Position numbers and translations under genes: made by a program. DNA of 64,000 nucleotides from Parasponia andersonii (lineage: Eukaryota > Streptophyta > Magnoliopsida > Rosales > Cannabaceae), in NCBI GenBank assembly GCA_002914805.1, contig JXTB01000162.1:708894-772893 (forward strand). Direction: 5' to 3'. Under the pieces are notes generated by a model. The model was given only the letters and a program-made list of their open reading frames with translations. It did not search any database and was not told the origin of the DNA. Shown here in pieces: positions 21,744 to 31,970 of the stretch; positions within the stretch are counted from its first letter, which is position 1, and each line of letters starts with the position of its first letter.

Positions 21744-24700
21744 ATGAGATATAATAAGGAAGAGCCAACAACCAGTGCTACACAAGTAAGTATCCCTGTA
21801 GTTTATACAATAGCTAAAACGCTGTCCATATGATTATTTTTCTTTCGTTTATTTAATTTTTTTTGTTATTTTGTATTTATTTTTTTCCCTTTAAAATAAT
21901 TTCAGTATGCTCCTAGGACTTTGTTTTATTGTTCTTTCACTTGGTCAACCATCAAGCATCAAGAATTTAAATTACTTTTGTAAACAGGCCATTGACTTAA
22001 TTTCAGCAGTAAAGGATTTACATGGACTAAGTTCGCAAGAGCTTAATAAATTGTTGAGGGACTCTGAAAATTTTACTATCCAATATGTTACTGAAAAAGG
22101 ATCAGTAATAAAGGTTAGATATGATCTCATTCCATTGACATTATTTTGCTGTTGGGCTGTTATTATTGTTCCAATGAATGTCTCATCTTTAAATTGCGTA
22201 TTATATTTGATGTTTCAGATTGAGATGGAAAAGCTGGCGGGTTTTCTTCCTTTGCACCTTATTGCTGTGCTTATGTCAGCTGGTAGAGAAGAAGCCCTGT
22301 CTAGCTACTTGTTATGTGGTCTCCGGCTTTTGCACTCTTTGTGTGACTTAGCACCTCGTCATGCTAAGCTTGAACAGGTTGTTTATAGGAGTTTTCCTAG
22401 GTTTTCTATTGGCCTGTTTTTGTTATATACATTATGTTTTATCTTTCTGTGTCATAAGAACTTTAAGCAACAGATCTGTGGTCCTTAAATTTTGGTTGAA
22501 TGTCTTGAAAGTTTATGTAATGTAAACCCTTTGATGAATTTGCCAACATGTATCTTTTCTCATTACCATTTTATCATGGTGCTGCTGATTATTTTGACTT
22601 AGAAAGACCTGGTGACAGAATGGGTGCAATGTCAGGGACTATTGTCCATGTCTGGAGGATAGACTCTTACTCTCTTAAAAGATTTGTTTCTTCCTTTTTT
22701 TATTTTAAGAATTCAATCGTTTTCTTGATTACAACAGTGCCTGGTGCCCCCACAATGCTTTTACAAATGCGCATATTATTGTTTTTTCTTGGTAGTTATG
22801 TATATTTCTAATTTTCTATTGATATTTTAACTTCTAAAACTAGTTCTAGTAGTATCAAAATGAAAATAGTACTTTTCTTCTGATATTTTTCTTCTCAATT
22901 GTGGTTACAGATTTTGCTAGATGATGTAAAATTATCAGAGCAGCTTCTTGACATGGTGTTCTATTTACTAATTGTTTTTGGCAGAGTTGAACAGGTTCTT
23001 CCGAATCCTGACTTTTGAGTTCTATGTCCCATCCTATTTGTTTACGCTGAGATTTGCTCTCATGATGCAGAGAAACCGTGATTTTGGTATACTGCCCTTT
23101 ATGCACTCTGCTTTGGTGGCATGCAGTCTACATTTGCTAACAGGATTTATATCGTCACAGTGGCAAGATCTTGCTCATGTATTGCTTGCACATCCTAAGG
23201 TAAATTATAACATTGGACTAGTATTTCTGCTATAAATAGAAACAAGCTTTATGTAGAAAGTTTTATCAATCTATTTCTCAACCTTCTATGTGCATTTTGC
23301 AGTTTTCACCTTCTGATTATTTTTATTTATTTATTTATTTTTCAAATGATTGATTTATGTTCTCAATGTAAGATAATATTTTTTATCATCTGTATTATTT
23401 TCTGGCTTTTTCTTTGTTTACGCTATGCACTTGTTAGTCATTATGCTTTTTGTCACAGGTTGACATATTTATGGACGCAGCTTTTGGAGCAGTTTGTGCC
23501 ACCATTAAGTTTCTTGAGATCAAGCTATCATGTCAACATACTAATTTTTGTTTGACCTCAAGCTTGACTGCTGAACAAGTGGTGAATTATCTTTGCCAAC
23601 AATGCGAGGCCTCTTTACAATTTCTTCAGTCTTTGTGCCAACAAAAAATGTTTCGTGAGCGACTCCTCAGGAATAAGGTTTCCAAATAGGATATTTTTAT
23701 TCTTTTAAGATTCAACCAGACTTTTATTTACATGTGCTGTCTAGTACATCTTGGCTGTAAATTTGAGGTCAAACATCGGGAATGGGAGATTGGCTATGGC
23801 CTATCCGAAGGAAGCTTCCTTCTTATATACCGGCCGGTTTAATTACACTTTTCTCTTATTGCAATTGTATTTACTGCACAAGGAGGTGAAGCTTTTTGTG
23901 GAAGGGATGGGAAATAGCTAAATTTGGGTTGGGCTAAAGCTAATTATTGTGATCTCCTCACAAGATACAATTTTTGGCCATTTCATACCTCTGTACTGTC
24001 ATAGAAAATTGTCCTGATGGATCTTTTGAGGTATCAAGTCATTGTACTTTTATCATGCACACTCAGATATATTCGGTTCTGATGAAATGCAGGAACTATG
24101 TGGAAAGGGTGGCATTTTGTTTTTGGCTCAAGCCATCTTGAAGTTAAATGTTATGCCACATTTTACAGAGTCTCCCAGAGTTGTGGCTTCCGTATCTAGG
24201 ATGAAAGCCAGAGTTCTATCAATTGTGAGTCATTTACTCGTATTATCTGGAGGCTCAAGCTATTATCTATTACAGCTCCCTATCTTTTATCCCTCTGTAC
24301 GCAAGGATCAATATGAATCCAGCCTCCACTTTGCAGTTGGTGAGTCTGTGTGAAGCTGAAAGCATTTCTTACCTGGATGAAGTTGCCAGCACACCATGTA
24401 GCCTGGATTTGTCGAAGTCTGTTGCTTCAGAGGTTAGATTTCTACTATTCATTAGAGAGTGGGTATCCTTCTCATAACCATCAGAAATGGTGTCAATTCT
24501 TAAGTTGTTTCATGTTGCCAACCAATCAGAATTGCCTTTTTAAAATTCCTTGAAGGTCCACTATGCAGAAACTGTTTTGGCACGATGACGACAACATTCT
24601 TTTTCTTTCCTAAGAAACAAAAGATACATATATATATATATCATACTAAAAGATGGTACAAGAGATGTGGCAAACGAGGAATCCCCGGGAATCAAAGAAA

Positions 24701-27700
24701 CAAAGTTATGGGTTCTTTTTCTTGAATTGGCTTTTATAGTCCCTAAGAAGTGATGTTTAGTTGAGTGGTGGTCTGTACAGTAGGACTCTGACTATTCAAG
24801 TTCCCATTGTAGATCTTTGTGATTAAGTTCTCTCCCCATGTCAAACCTCCCCCATAATAATAAGTTAAAACAACATTATTAGGTTCATCAGAAGATGATC
24901 AGTTTACTTCTAACTTTTTATCCTTTCTGTATGAAAAGCTTGCCTTAGTTATTGAACTGCTTCATACTTCCATTTTCATAATGCAGGTTCTAGATTTATT
25001 GAAGGCTGCTCTTGGTAGAGATCCCAGAAGACTTATCCCTTGCTCCGACAGAAATTACCCAATGGGACTTTTGCAACTCAACGCAATGCGTCTGGCAGAT
25101 ATCTTCTCAGATGATTCGAATTTTCGATCCTACATTACAATATACTTTGTAGGCAATTATTCTCTTGTTTCAACTTTATTTATTTATTTGCTGGAGCAGT
25201 TTCAATTTTAATTTCTTTGATCTACTTGTATAATTAATAAAGTGAATTTTAAGACTATAGCTGCTCTTTTATATTCAATTCATTGCATCATATCCCTTTC
25301 ATGCATATAGTTTGCATGCATCATGTACTTTGCCTTGGAAACATCCGTCTTGAAGAAATTTGTGACAGTATTTTCTACATGTCCCTCCAGACTAAAGTGC
25401 TGACCGCAATATTTTTGCTTCCTCATGGAGATTTTTTATCCAGTTGGTGTTCTTCAGAACTCCCACTAAAGGAAGAAGATGGTTCTATTGAATATGATTT
25501 ATTTGCATCGTCTGGATGGGTTTTGGATGTACTTTCATCCACCAACCTACAAAATCCAACTAGTTTAGAATTAATGGTAGTGTCAAATAGTATGCTTCAG
25601 GCGTCCTATGCACATCAGAGAACGTCATTATTTGTCAAAGTAATTGCAAATCTCCATTGTTTCGTTCCCACCATCTGTGAAGGTTGATGCTTTGCCTAAT
25701 TTTTTTGGTTTGTTATTACAAGTTTATAAGAGTGTACTAATTTTTTAGATATACTGATTGGAGTTTCAATTTTCATTCACAGAACAGGAGAGGAACCTCT
25801 TTCTTCACAAATTCATGGAGTGCTTGCAAATGGATCCATCTAATGTATTGCCTGGTTTTTCTTTTACTTCTGATGTTCCTAAAGCTGCCACTGTGTGCAG
25901 GAATTTGCGTAAGTATCTTTCTTTCATGATTTTCTTAACTGCACAGAATTGCAGAAATTGTTTCCTTTCTTACACTTAACTTGCATGGGCAGGTTCCTTG
26001 TTAAGTCATGCAGAATCATTAATTCCTAATTTTTTAAACGAGGAGGATGTACAGCTCTTAAGGTAATTTGATTCTCATCCATTGTTCTTGCCTAGAATTT
26101 TCTATTTGCTGTGTTTCCTGAAATTTCTACTCACACAATGGTTGATATGGTAAATCGTTCCCCCCCTTTGGATTCTTCACAGACAAAGCTACAGTTTGTT
26201 GTACTAAACCATGCAAAGTATATTGTGTTTTGGTGCTGTGGTTGTTTCCAATCTTTCCTTTTTAAGTTTGACATTTTAGAATATCGAACTGACCTTATGT
26301 GCATTGGAAGTTGAATCCATCAGAATTAAACATGTGCTTTGATGAAAGCTTTGTTTCCTCCTTAAGCTGCTATATTGTTGTTTCCCCTTACAAAGGGCTG
26401 TAGAAATATTTCTGGAGTTTGAAATTACGCGGTTCTTTTCGTCTGGAGTTTCAATTACGTGGTGGCTCCTTACATGTGGGTCCCATCGGGGTCTTCAGAT
26501 GTGCAATCGGTTTTTTCATGGAATTTTAGCGATGACAATTTAGAATCGTAATTGGCAACCTACAGATGGATTCTGGTCACATATTTGATTTGATAACAAA
26601 TAGCATTCTCTGATTAATGAAAGCTTGTAATTTCTATACGCTGCTTATATTATTCGTGGTGAACATGAAAGAAATTAATTAAGTCACTGTATTTTTTTTC
26701 TTGACTTCACTGGCTGTGCATTATGGCTTACTTATGCTATTGATATTCTTGTTGCAGGGTGTTTTATAACCAACTGCAATCATTACTTATTTCTCCCGAA
26801 TATGAAGAAAATCGAGTTCAAGTAAAATCTAGCATCCTGTAGATTTTTTTTTCCCTTTCTTTCTTGGGGTCAAAAAAGAAAAAAATAAATTATTCTATAT
26901 TCACTTTCTGCCTTGCCTTTAGCAATGTTTGAATGTTTTTAAACCATTATTCTGGAGCAATTCAGGAAAGGAAATGTGAGGAGTCGATATCTTGGGATAA
27001 GTTTGCTAAACTTGACCTAAATGAACATAATCAGGTGAGTGCTGAATGTTTGTTTCATTTATTTCACACGATATTTAAATTCGAAAGACCATATTTATGT
27101 GCTATATTAAAACATGATTAATAAAAGGGATAAATCAAGTTACATGAGTGGCCTTGTAATATTTAAGTTTGAATTAAATTGTGAATGCTATATGTTCACT
27201 TACAGCTGTTAATAACATAAATAGCTGATTCTCCGTTTCCTTCTCTTCTTATTCTTTTTTGTTACCCTTCCCTCTTAATAATTGTTAGGGTAGTCATTTA
27301 CGACTTATAGTCAGTTTTCTTCAACACAATTAGCAAATTGGTATATTGAGTTTTTTGATGGCATATGGCTATTCCAATTGAGTGAGCTGAGAAGTAAAAT
27401 TTGATTCCTCTTAGGAGGCTCAGAGTGCGGGGGGATGCTCATCACCTTTGTCGAGGAAAGAACATCCAAATCTTAATAACAGAAGTGGTAACTTGAAGGA
27501 GGAAATGTCTGAAACTTCTGCTTATCAAGATATAGACCAAAAATATTTTAACAGTGAACATATATCTCAAGAGGCTGACGCAGTGAGGGAAGACAAATGT
27601 AAATCCAGCATGAGTGCATTTGGAGGCATAACCGAGATCAATAAAGATGCCCAGAATGTTGAAACAAGTGGTTCAGATACTAGCTCCACAAGAGGCAAAA

Positions 27701-28757
27701 ATGTTGCTGATCAAATGGACAATAGCGAATTTCCAAAACTGGGTGTGGCTACTAAAGAAAGTGCGCATGGAAGAAATGTAGAGGAAAAGAAGATTGAAAC
27801 TGTTCAGTCTGAAGAAAAGCAGCGGAGGAAACGGAAACGAACTATAATGAATGATGAACAGGTGGAAATGATTGAAATGGCCCTTGAAAATTCTCCTGAT
27901 ATGCACCGAAATGCGGCTTTAATTCAGTCGTGGTCTGATAAATTAAGTTGTCATGTATGTGAACTGCACCTCAAACTTTTTTACATCTAAATGAAAGTTT
28001 ACTTTTCGTTATTGAATAATAACACGTTTTCTTTCCTAACAAGTTTCTCCATTGTGTTTTCCAGGGTTCTGAAGTTACAAGTTCGCAGCTAAAAAACTGG
28101 TAAGGAAGCCTCATGTTGTTGTACCTGATCATGCATATTTGAGTCTTTATATATACGTACATGTGGACATACTTAAGCGGGTTTGTTCTGACTTTGAAGC
28201 TTCATGTTCTTTTTTGTGTGATCAACAGGCTGAACAATAGAAAGGCTAGGCTTGCTCGGACAGGCAAGGATGTTCGTGCAACACCAGAGGTCGATAGTTC
28301 TTTCCCAGAGAAGCAAGGTGGCCCAGGACCAAGGTCCAGTGATTCACCTGGGACTCCAGGGGAAGATGCTTCAGTCCAACCGAATGTGGGTAGAGATCCT
28401 CAAGCAATCACGTGGAGAAGCAGTACGGCTGAAAATTCTGAGGCTTCCCCAGCGGTTGGTCCTACAGAATTCCTTCAGTGTGAGCAAGGCAAACATGTCA
28501 TTCTTATGGGCGAAGCTGGAGAGGAGATAGCTAAAGGTAAAGTATTTCAGGTTGGTGGGAAATGGTATGGCAAGAACTTGGACGAATTAAGGACTTGTGT
28601 TGTAGAAATATTGGAGCTCAAAGTTAAGAGAGGGACGAGGCTTCCACACCCGGCTGTCTCCACTGGTGTCTCGTTCGAGGAAGCTGAAACAAGAATTGGT
28701 GTAATGAGAGTGATGTGGGATTCGAGCAGAATCTTTGCATCACGTTCAAGTAAATGA
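21744..28757 (+). CDS. NDX: NODULIN HOMEOBOX (NDX) atypical homeodomain protein
   Basis: NDX is a plant-specific nuclear protein with an atypical homeodomain and a C-terminal NDX-B domain. In Arabidopsis it binds single-stranded DNA at the FLC antisense (COOLAIR) promoter R-loop and has been linked to ABA responses. Coding exons: 21744-21785, 21988-22113, 22219-22377, 22911-22994, 23071-23199, 23459-23677, 24093-24224, 24337-24432, 24987-25148, 25391-25682, 25783-25908, 25993-26062, 26758-26821, 26966-27034, 27415-27954, 28065-28099, 28229-28757. Phases agree throughout, giving 957 aa. The long N-terminal part is helical (AIDLISAVKDLHGLSSQEL, FISSQWQDLAHVLLAHPK). The homeodomain covers residues of about 728-792 and is split over the last three exons; its third helix reads KNWLNNRKARLAR in place of the usual WFQNRR. 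The C-terminus (HVILMGEAGEEIAKG, GKWYGKNLDELRTC) is the NDX-B domain. The exon 22911-22994 is the least certain. Confidence 0.93.
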
Positions 28758-29554
28758 CAGCGATGTAAAGTGGCTGCATTTAGATTTCACCTTTTATTTT
28801 TTTCTTTTATGGGTTAAGGCAATTGTAGGTAGACATAATTTCATAGAATGAGATTTTTTTTTTTATTTTTTTATTTTTTATTTTTGTCTAGAGCATCGCT
28901 TAAATCACCTCTCCCGTTGATTTGCAAAGAATGCTACATGTGAATGCCGATTAGTTAGATGCTTCAACAATTGCCAAGCACGGAGGTCACAGGATGACAC
29001 GTTAGTAATCGCCTATCTTTTCCTAAAATGGCGGTCTGGAGTTCAATTCTCCATCTTGAGTTAAGACAATAAAATTATTAGATTAAAAGATAACGCCAAA
29101 CTACCCTCTTAGGCGCATAATCTTCCCATCCAAGAACAATGATTACGGCAGATCATTACTAAGGAACTTCGTGTTCCATTTCATTAATCTATGCATGCTT
29201 GATTGGTTGGTCTGTCATTAACAACACGTGTGTACTTTCAAATGCTCGCTTAATTGTAGCGTTACTTAGAGTTTTATTACACATATGATGAGTGAGTGCA
29301 AGACTGATGACAAATTAAAATTCTAGTTACTTTGGAGATTCGATTCTTGAACTTGCCCGTGTTTGAGAGCATTCGAAGGTGGGTGCGAACTTACGTGCCA
29401 TCTCAGTCACTGTTTAATTAGTAAATATTATTAAATATATACCGGGCAAGTTAGAATACACCCAATTAAATAGGGACACTCTATATAGCATCATCTATAT
29501 TTTCTTAAACAAAATGCTAAACATCTTATGAAATACAAAATATAAAATATAATA

Positions 29555-29940
29555 TTGTAAAGGGGATAATCGGGTTAAGTGGCCATGTAACGAGTAAAAT
29601 TTGAATTTGACAGTGAGTGATAGCTTATCTTCGCTAATTGAAAAAAAAAAAAAAAAAAAGCTTATGTTTGTTAATAATATAAGTATTCAATTTTCTAGTT
29701 TTTTTTTTTAATTATTTCGATAATCATTTATCACTAATAGTCGGTTTTATGTTTTATAACTTTTCTTGTTAAATAATTAGCAAAAGTTGATTCCTCTTAT
29801 GAGTCAAAAAGGGCGAGGTTTTGTTAAATAATTAGCAAAAGTTGATTCCTCTCTTATGAGTCAAATGAGGCCGAGGTTGCTAAAGACATTGAAGTAGAGA
29901 AAAAAAATCAAATCTTAATTATAGAAGTGTAAAAAGTGAA
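29555..29940 (+). pseudogene. Diverged duplicate of NDX intron 14-exon 15 boundary
   Basis: The segment parallels NDX 27120-27490. Shared phrases in order are AAAGGGATAA-like, AGTGGCC-TGTAA, TTTGAATT, GTTAATAA-ATAA, a TCATTTA-GACTTATAGTC-like stretch, AATTAGCAAA, TTGATTCCTCTTA, and then exon-derived CAAATCTTAA-A-AGAAGTG. The match therefore crosses the intron 14 acceptor and enters exon 15. It ends near 29940 and does not contain an intact reading frame. The segment itself carries a 55-bp tandem duplication (29767-29820 and 29822-29878). It is a non-functional gene fragment; the alternative is a shared repeat that happens to span the exon edge. Confidence 0.55.
29767..29878. repeat. 55-bp tandem duplication in the NDX fragment
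   Basis: Two adjacent copies start TGTTAAATAATTAGCAAAAG and run to GCGAGGTT and CCGAGGTT respectively. They differ by a small insertion and a few substitutions. Confidence 0.85.
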
Positions 29941-30905
29941 AACTGTGTATTTATTTTTTAGTTTTTTTTTTTCTATTTAGATTATAATAACAGTTAGATT
30001 TATGATTGGTTAAAAAAATAAAAAATAATTTCTGGCATTATATATATATACGGTCGATTAACATGAATTTAATATTAGAATCATCAATAAACAATCTCGA
30101 TACGCCTGTCCTCGAGTTCTCGTTAATCTTACAAGAATTAATGCCCAGCACTACTAGTCCCTCATTGCCTCTGATTAATTAGATGCCTCAATAATATCCA
30201 AAACCTTCATTTCCCTTAAAAACAACACCCTGGCATTGGCGGTTACTCGTATAAGCGTCCGATAATCCTGAAATTACATAATTTCCACTATACTAAGGCT
30301 TCATCTCTGCCAATCCAAGACCAAGGTACTTCTGTTTCCATTAAATCTGTGTTTTTATATATTTGTTTCCTTATCTCTTTTTTTCCATATATTTCTTTGT
30401 CTGTCAACGATACAATTATCTAAACAACAATACTATCATTAGAAGAGAACACTGGATATTATTTCTGCTGCTACTGCTGCTGCTGTTGTTTTTATATATT
30501 GATTTAATTATTACTCCAATGGAAGGAAAGATGGCATGCACGCTAGCTGTTCGAAGAATTGACTGTTAGACTTGGTACCTTGTTTGTTGTGATATTACTG
30601 TGTCTTATTCCTCAAAAATCGTCTCGAAATTCTTGGGTTGCAATAAGACATTGCCATACTATTATGTTTCCCGAGTTTCAGTGTCATAGCGGAGATATCA
30701 GGTCTTTTTATCATATGGGAAAGAGAATTTTGGGAGCAACCCTTTCAATACTCTTCTGCTTCAGAATCTTAATTTTGTTCATTAGTTAAATGGGCATTGC
30801 TTCTTTAAGTCTACTCTTTTATGGGCCTCTACTTCTTTCCCTTTTCCACTTTCTAAGTGAAGTTTTTTGTTGGAGTGAACAGCTTTGCGGACACAAAAAG
30901 CAAAG

Positions 30906-31319
30906 ATGATTAATCTCAAAGACATAGTGCCTGCAGCCCAGAACAACATAAACACACAGTTCATACTTTTGGAGAAAGGCAAAACCACAACAGAAGGTCA
31001 AAACAAGACATGCTTGGCGCTCGTGGCCGACGAGACTGCAGCTGTCCACTTCCAGTTGTGGGGAGACGAGTGCGAAGCCTTTGAGGGCGGAGATATCATT
31101 AGATTGGCCAATGGGATTTTCTCTTACAATAGAAACAGTATGGTGCTGAGGGCAGGCAGGAGGGGGAAGGTAGAGAAGGTAGGAGAATTCACAATGGCTT
31201 ACGTTGAGACACCCAACATGAGCGAAATCCGTTGGGTTCCTGATCCTAACAATTCCAAGAAATACATTCAGGAAGCTGTCGTTTCTCCTCATTCACGCAT
31301 TTTTCCACCAAAATATTAA
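30906..31319 (+). CDS. SOSS complex subunit B homologue, single OB-fold ssDNA-binding protein
   Basis: The protein has 137 aa and resembles SOSS-B (NABP/hSSB) proteins, which bind single-stranded DNA and, in animals, act in double-strand-break signalling and in transcription termination with Integrator. The ATG at 30906 (MINLKDIVPAAQNNINTQF) is the first in frame; upstream in-frame codons lack an ATG. Almost the whole protein is one OB fold (residues of about 8-110: FILLEKGKTTTEG, ACLALVADETAAVHFQLWGDE-like, FEGGDIIRLANGIFSYNRNSMVLRAG). A short tail with YVETPNMSEIRWVPDP follows. It lacks the long Pro/Gly-rich tail of the human proteins, as is usual in plants. The coding region is a single exon, with a probable intron in the 5' UTR. 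AATAAA at 31582-31587 could serve as polyadenylation signal. Function in plants is inferred from the family. Confidence 0.88.
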   Translation: MINLKDIVPAAQNNINTQFILLEKGKTTTEGQNKTCLALVADETAAVHFQLWGDECEAFEGGDIIRLANGIFSYNRNSMVLRAGRRGKVEKVGEFTMAYVETPNMSEIRWVPDPNNSKKYIQEAVVSPHSRIFPPKY

Positions 31320-31970
31320 TGTTTTTTTTTTTCCATACGACATTTTTATGTCATAATTGTAAATGAAAACCTGTCTGTCTTGATTCGAAAAACCCATCTC
31401 AAATTTAATATTTTCGCACAAATAACCAAATCTGAGTTGAGAATTTGAGATATGCTCGGGATGTAACGAATAGAAATGCTTTTTCAAATACCACTACGTA
31501 TAGAAAATGATGTGATAAACAGGAATAAGAAAATCTTGTAAAATTGTTCTATAAGTGAAAGATACAATGCCTTGACAAGAGAATAAATTCTCTTTGAGGA
31601 AACAAATGGTATACATAATTATTCTTTTAATTTATATTACATTACACAAAAAACTAAGCAACCAAACTCCTCCCCTGTAGGTTATTTCCATCTTCGACAG
31701 CAGAAATACATCTCTATGGTTGTGGACTAAAATAATGTACATGTATTACAAACTCAATCTTGCGAAGAAATGATCCCGCTAACAGCTAATTTTTCTAGTA
31801 TTTCCAATCTATGTTACATTCACCTTCTGCAACCTGAACACACACGAGAACTAACACGCGCTTTCTGCTTGAGGTTGAAACTAAGAATGGAATAAGTATC
31901 CATAGAAGAGCAGACCATGGATAGGTAATTTACAAAGACGCAACAATGGGTGGAACGAGAAAACATATTA
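31320..31970. other. Convergent 3' spacer SOSS-B/BSL1
   Basis: A 651-bp stretch between the stop codons of SOSS-B (+) and BSL1 (-) must accommodate both 3' UTRs. I see no additional gene. Confidence 0.7.

Larger units (their letters stand above)
28758..30905. other. Intergenic region NDX to SOSS-B
   Basis: This region holds the NDX 3' UTR, AT-rich spacer, an NDX-derived fragment (listed separately, about 29555-29940) and the SOSS-B leader. A possible noncoding first exon of SOSS-B ends at ACCAAG|GTACTT near 30325, with the acceptor GAACAG at 30883. A CTG-rich stretch lies near 30467-30490. Confidence 0.5.

Noticed and set aside
22548-22811. Open frame between NDX exons 3 and 4
   Set aside because: It is intronic: no similarity to NDX or another family, and the flanking exons join in phase without it.
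28978-29060. tRNA- or SINE-like T-arm (GGAGTTCAATTCTCC)
   Set aside because: The short hairpin is present, but I could not find a matching A box, anticodon arm or acceptor stem, so neither a tRNA nor a tRNA-derived SINE can be supported.
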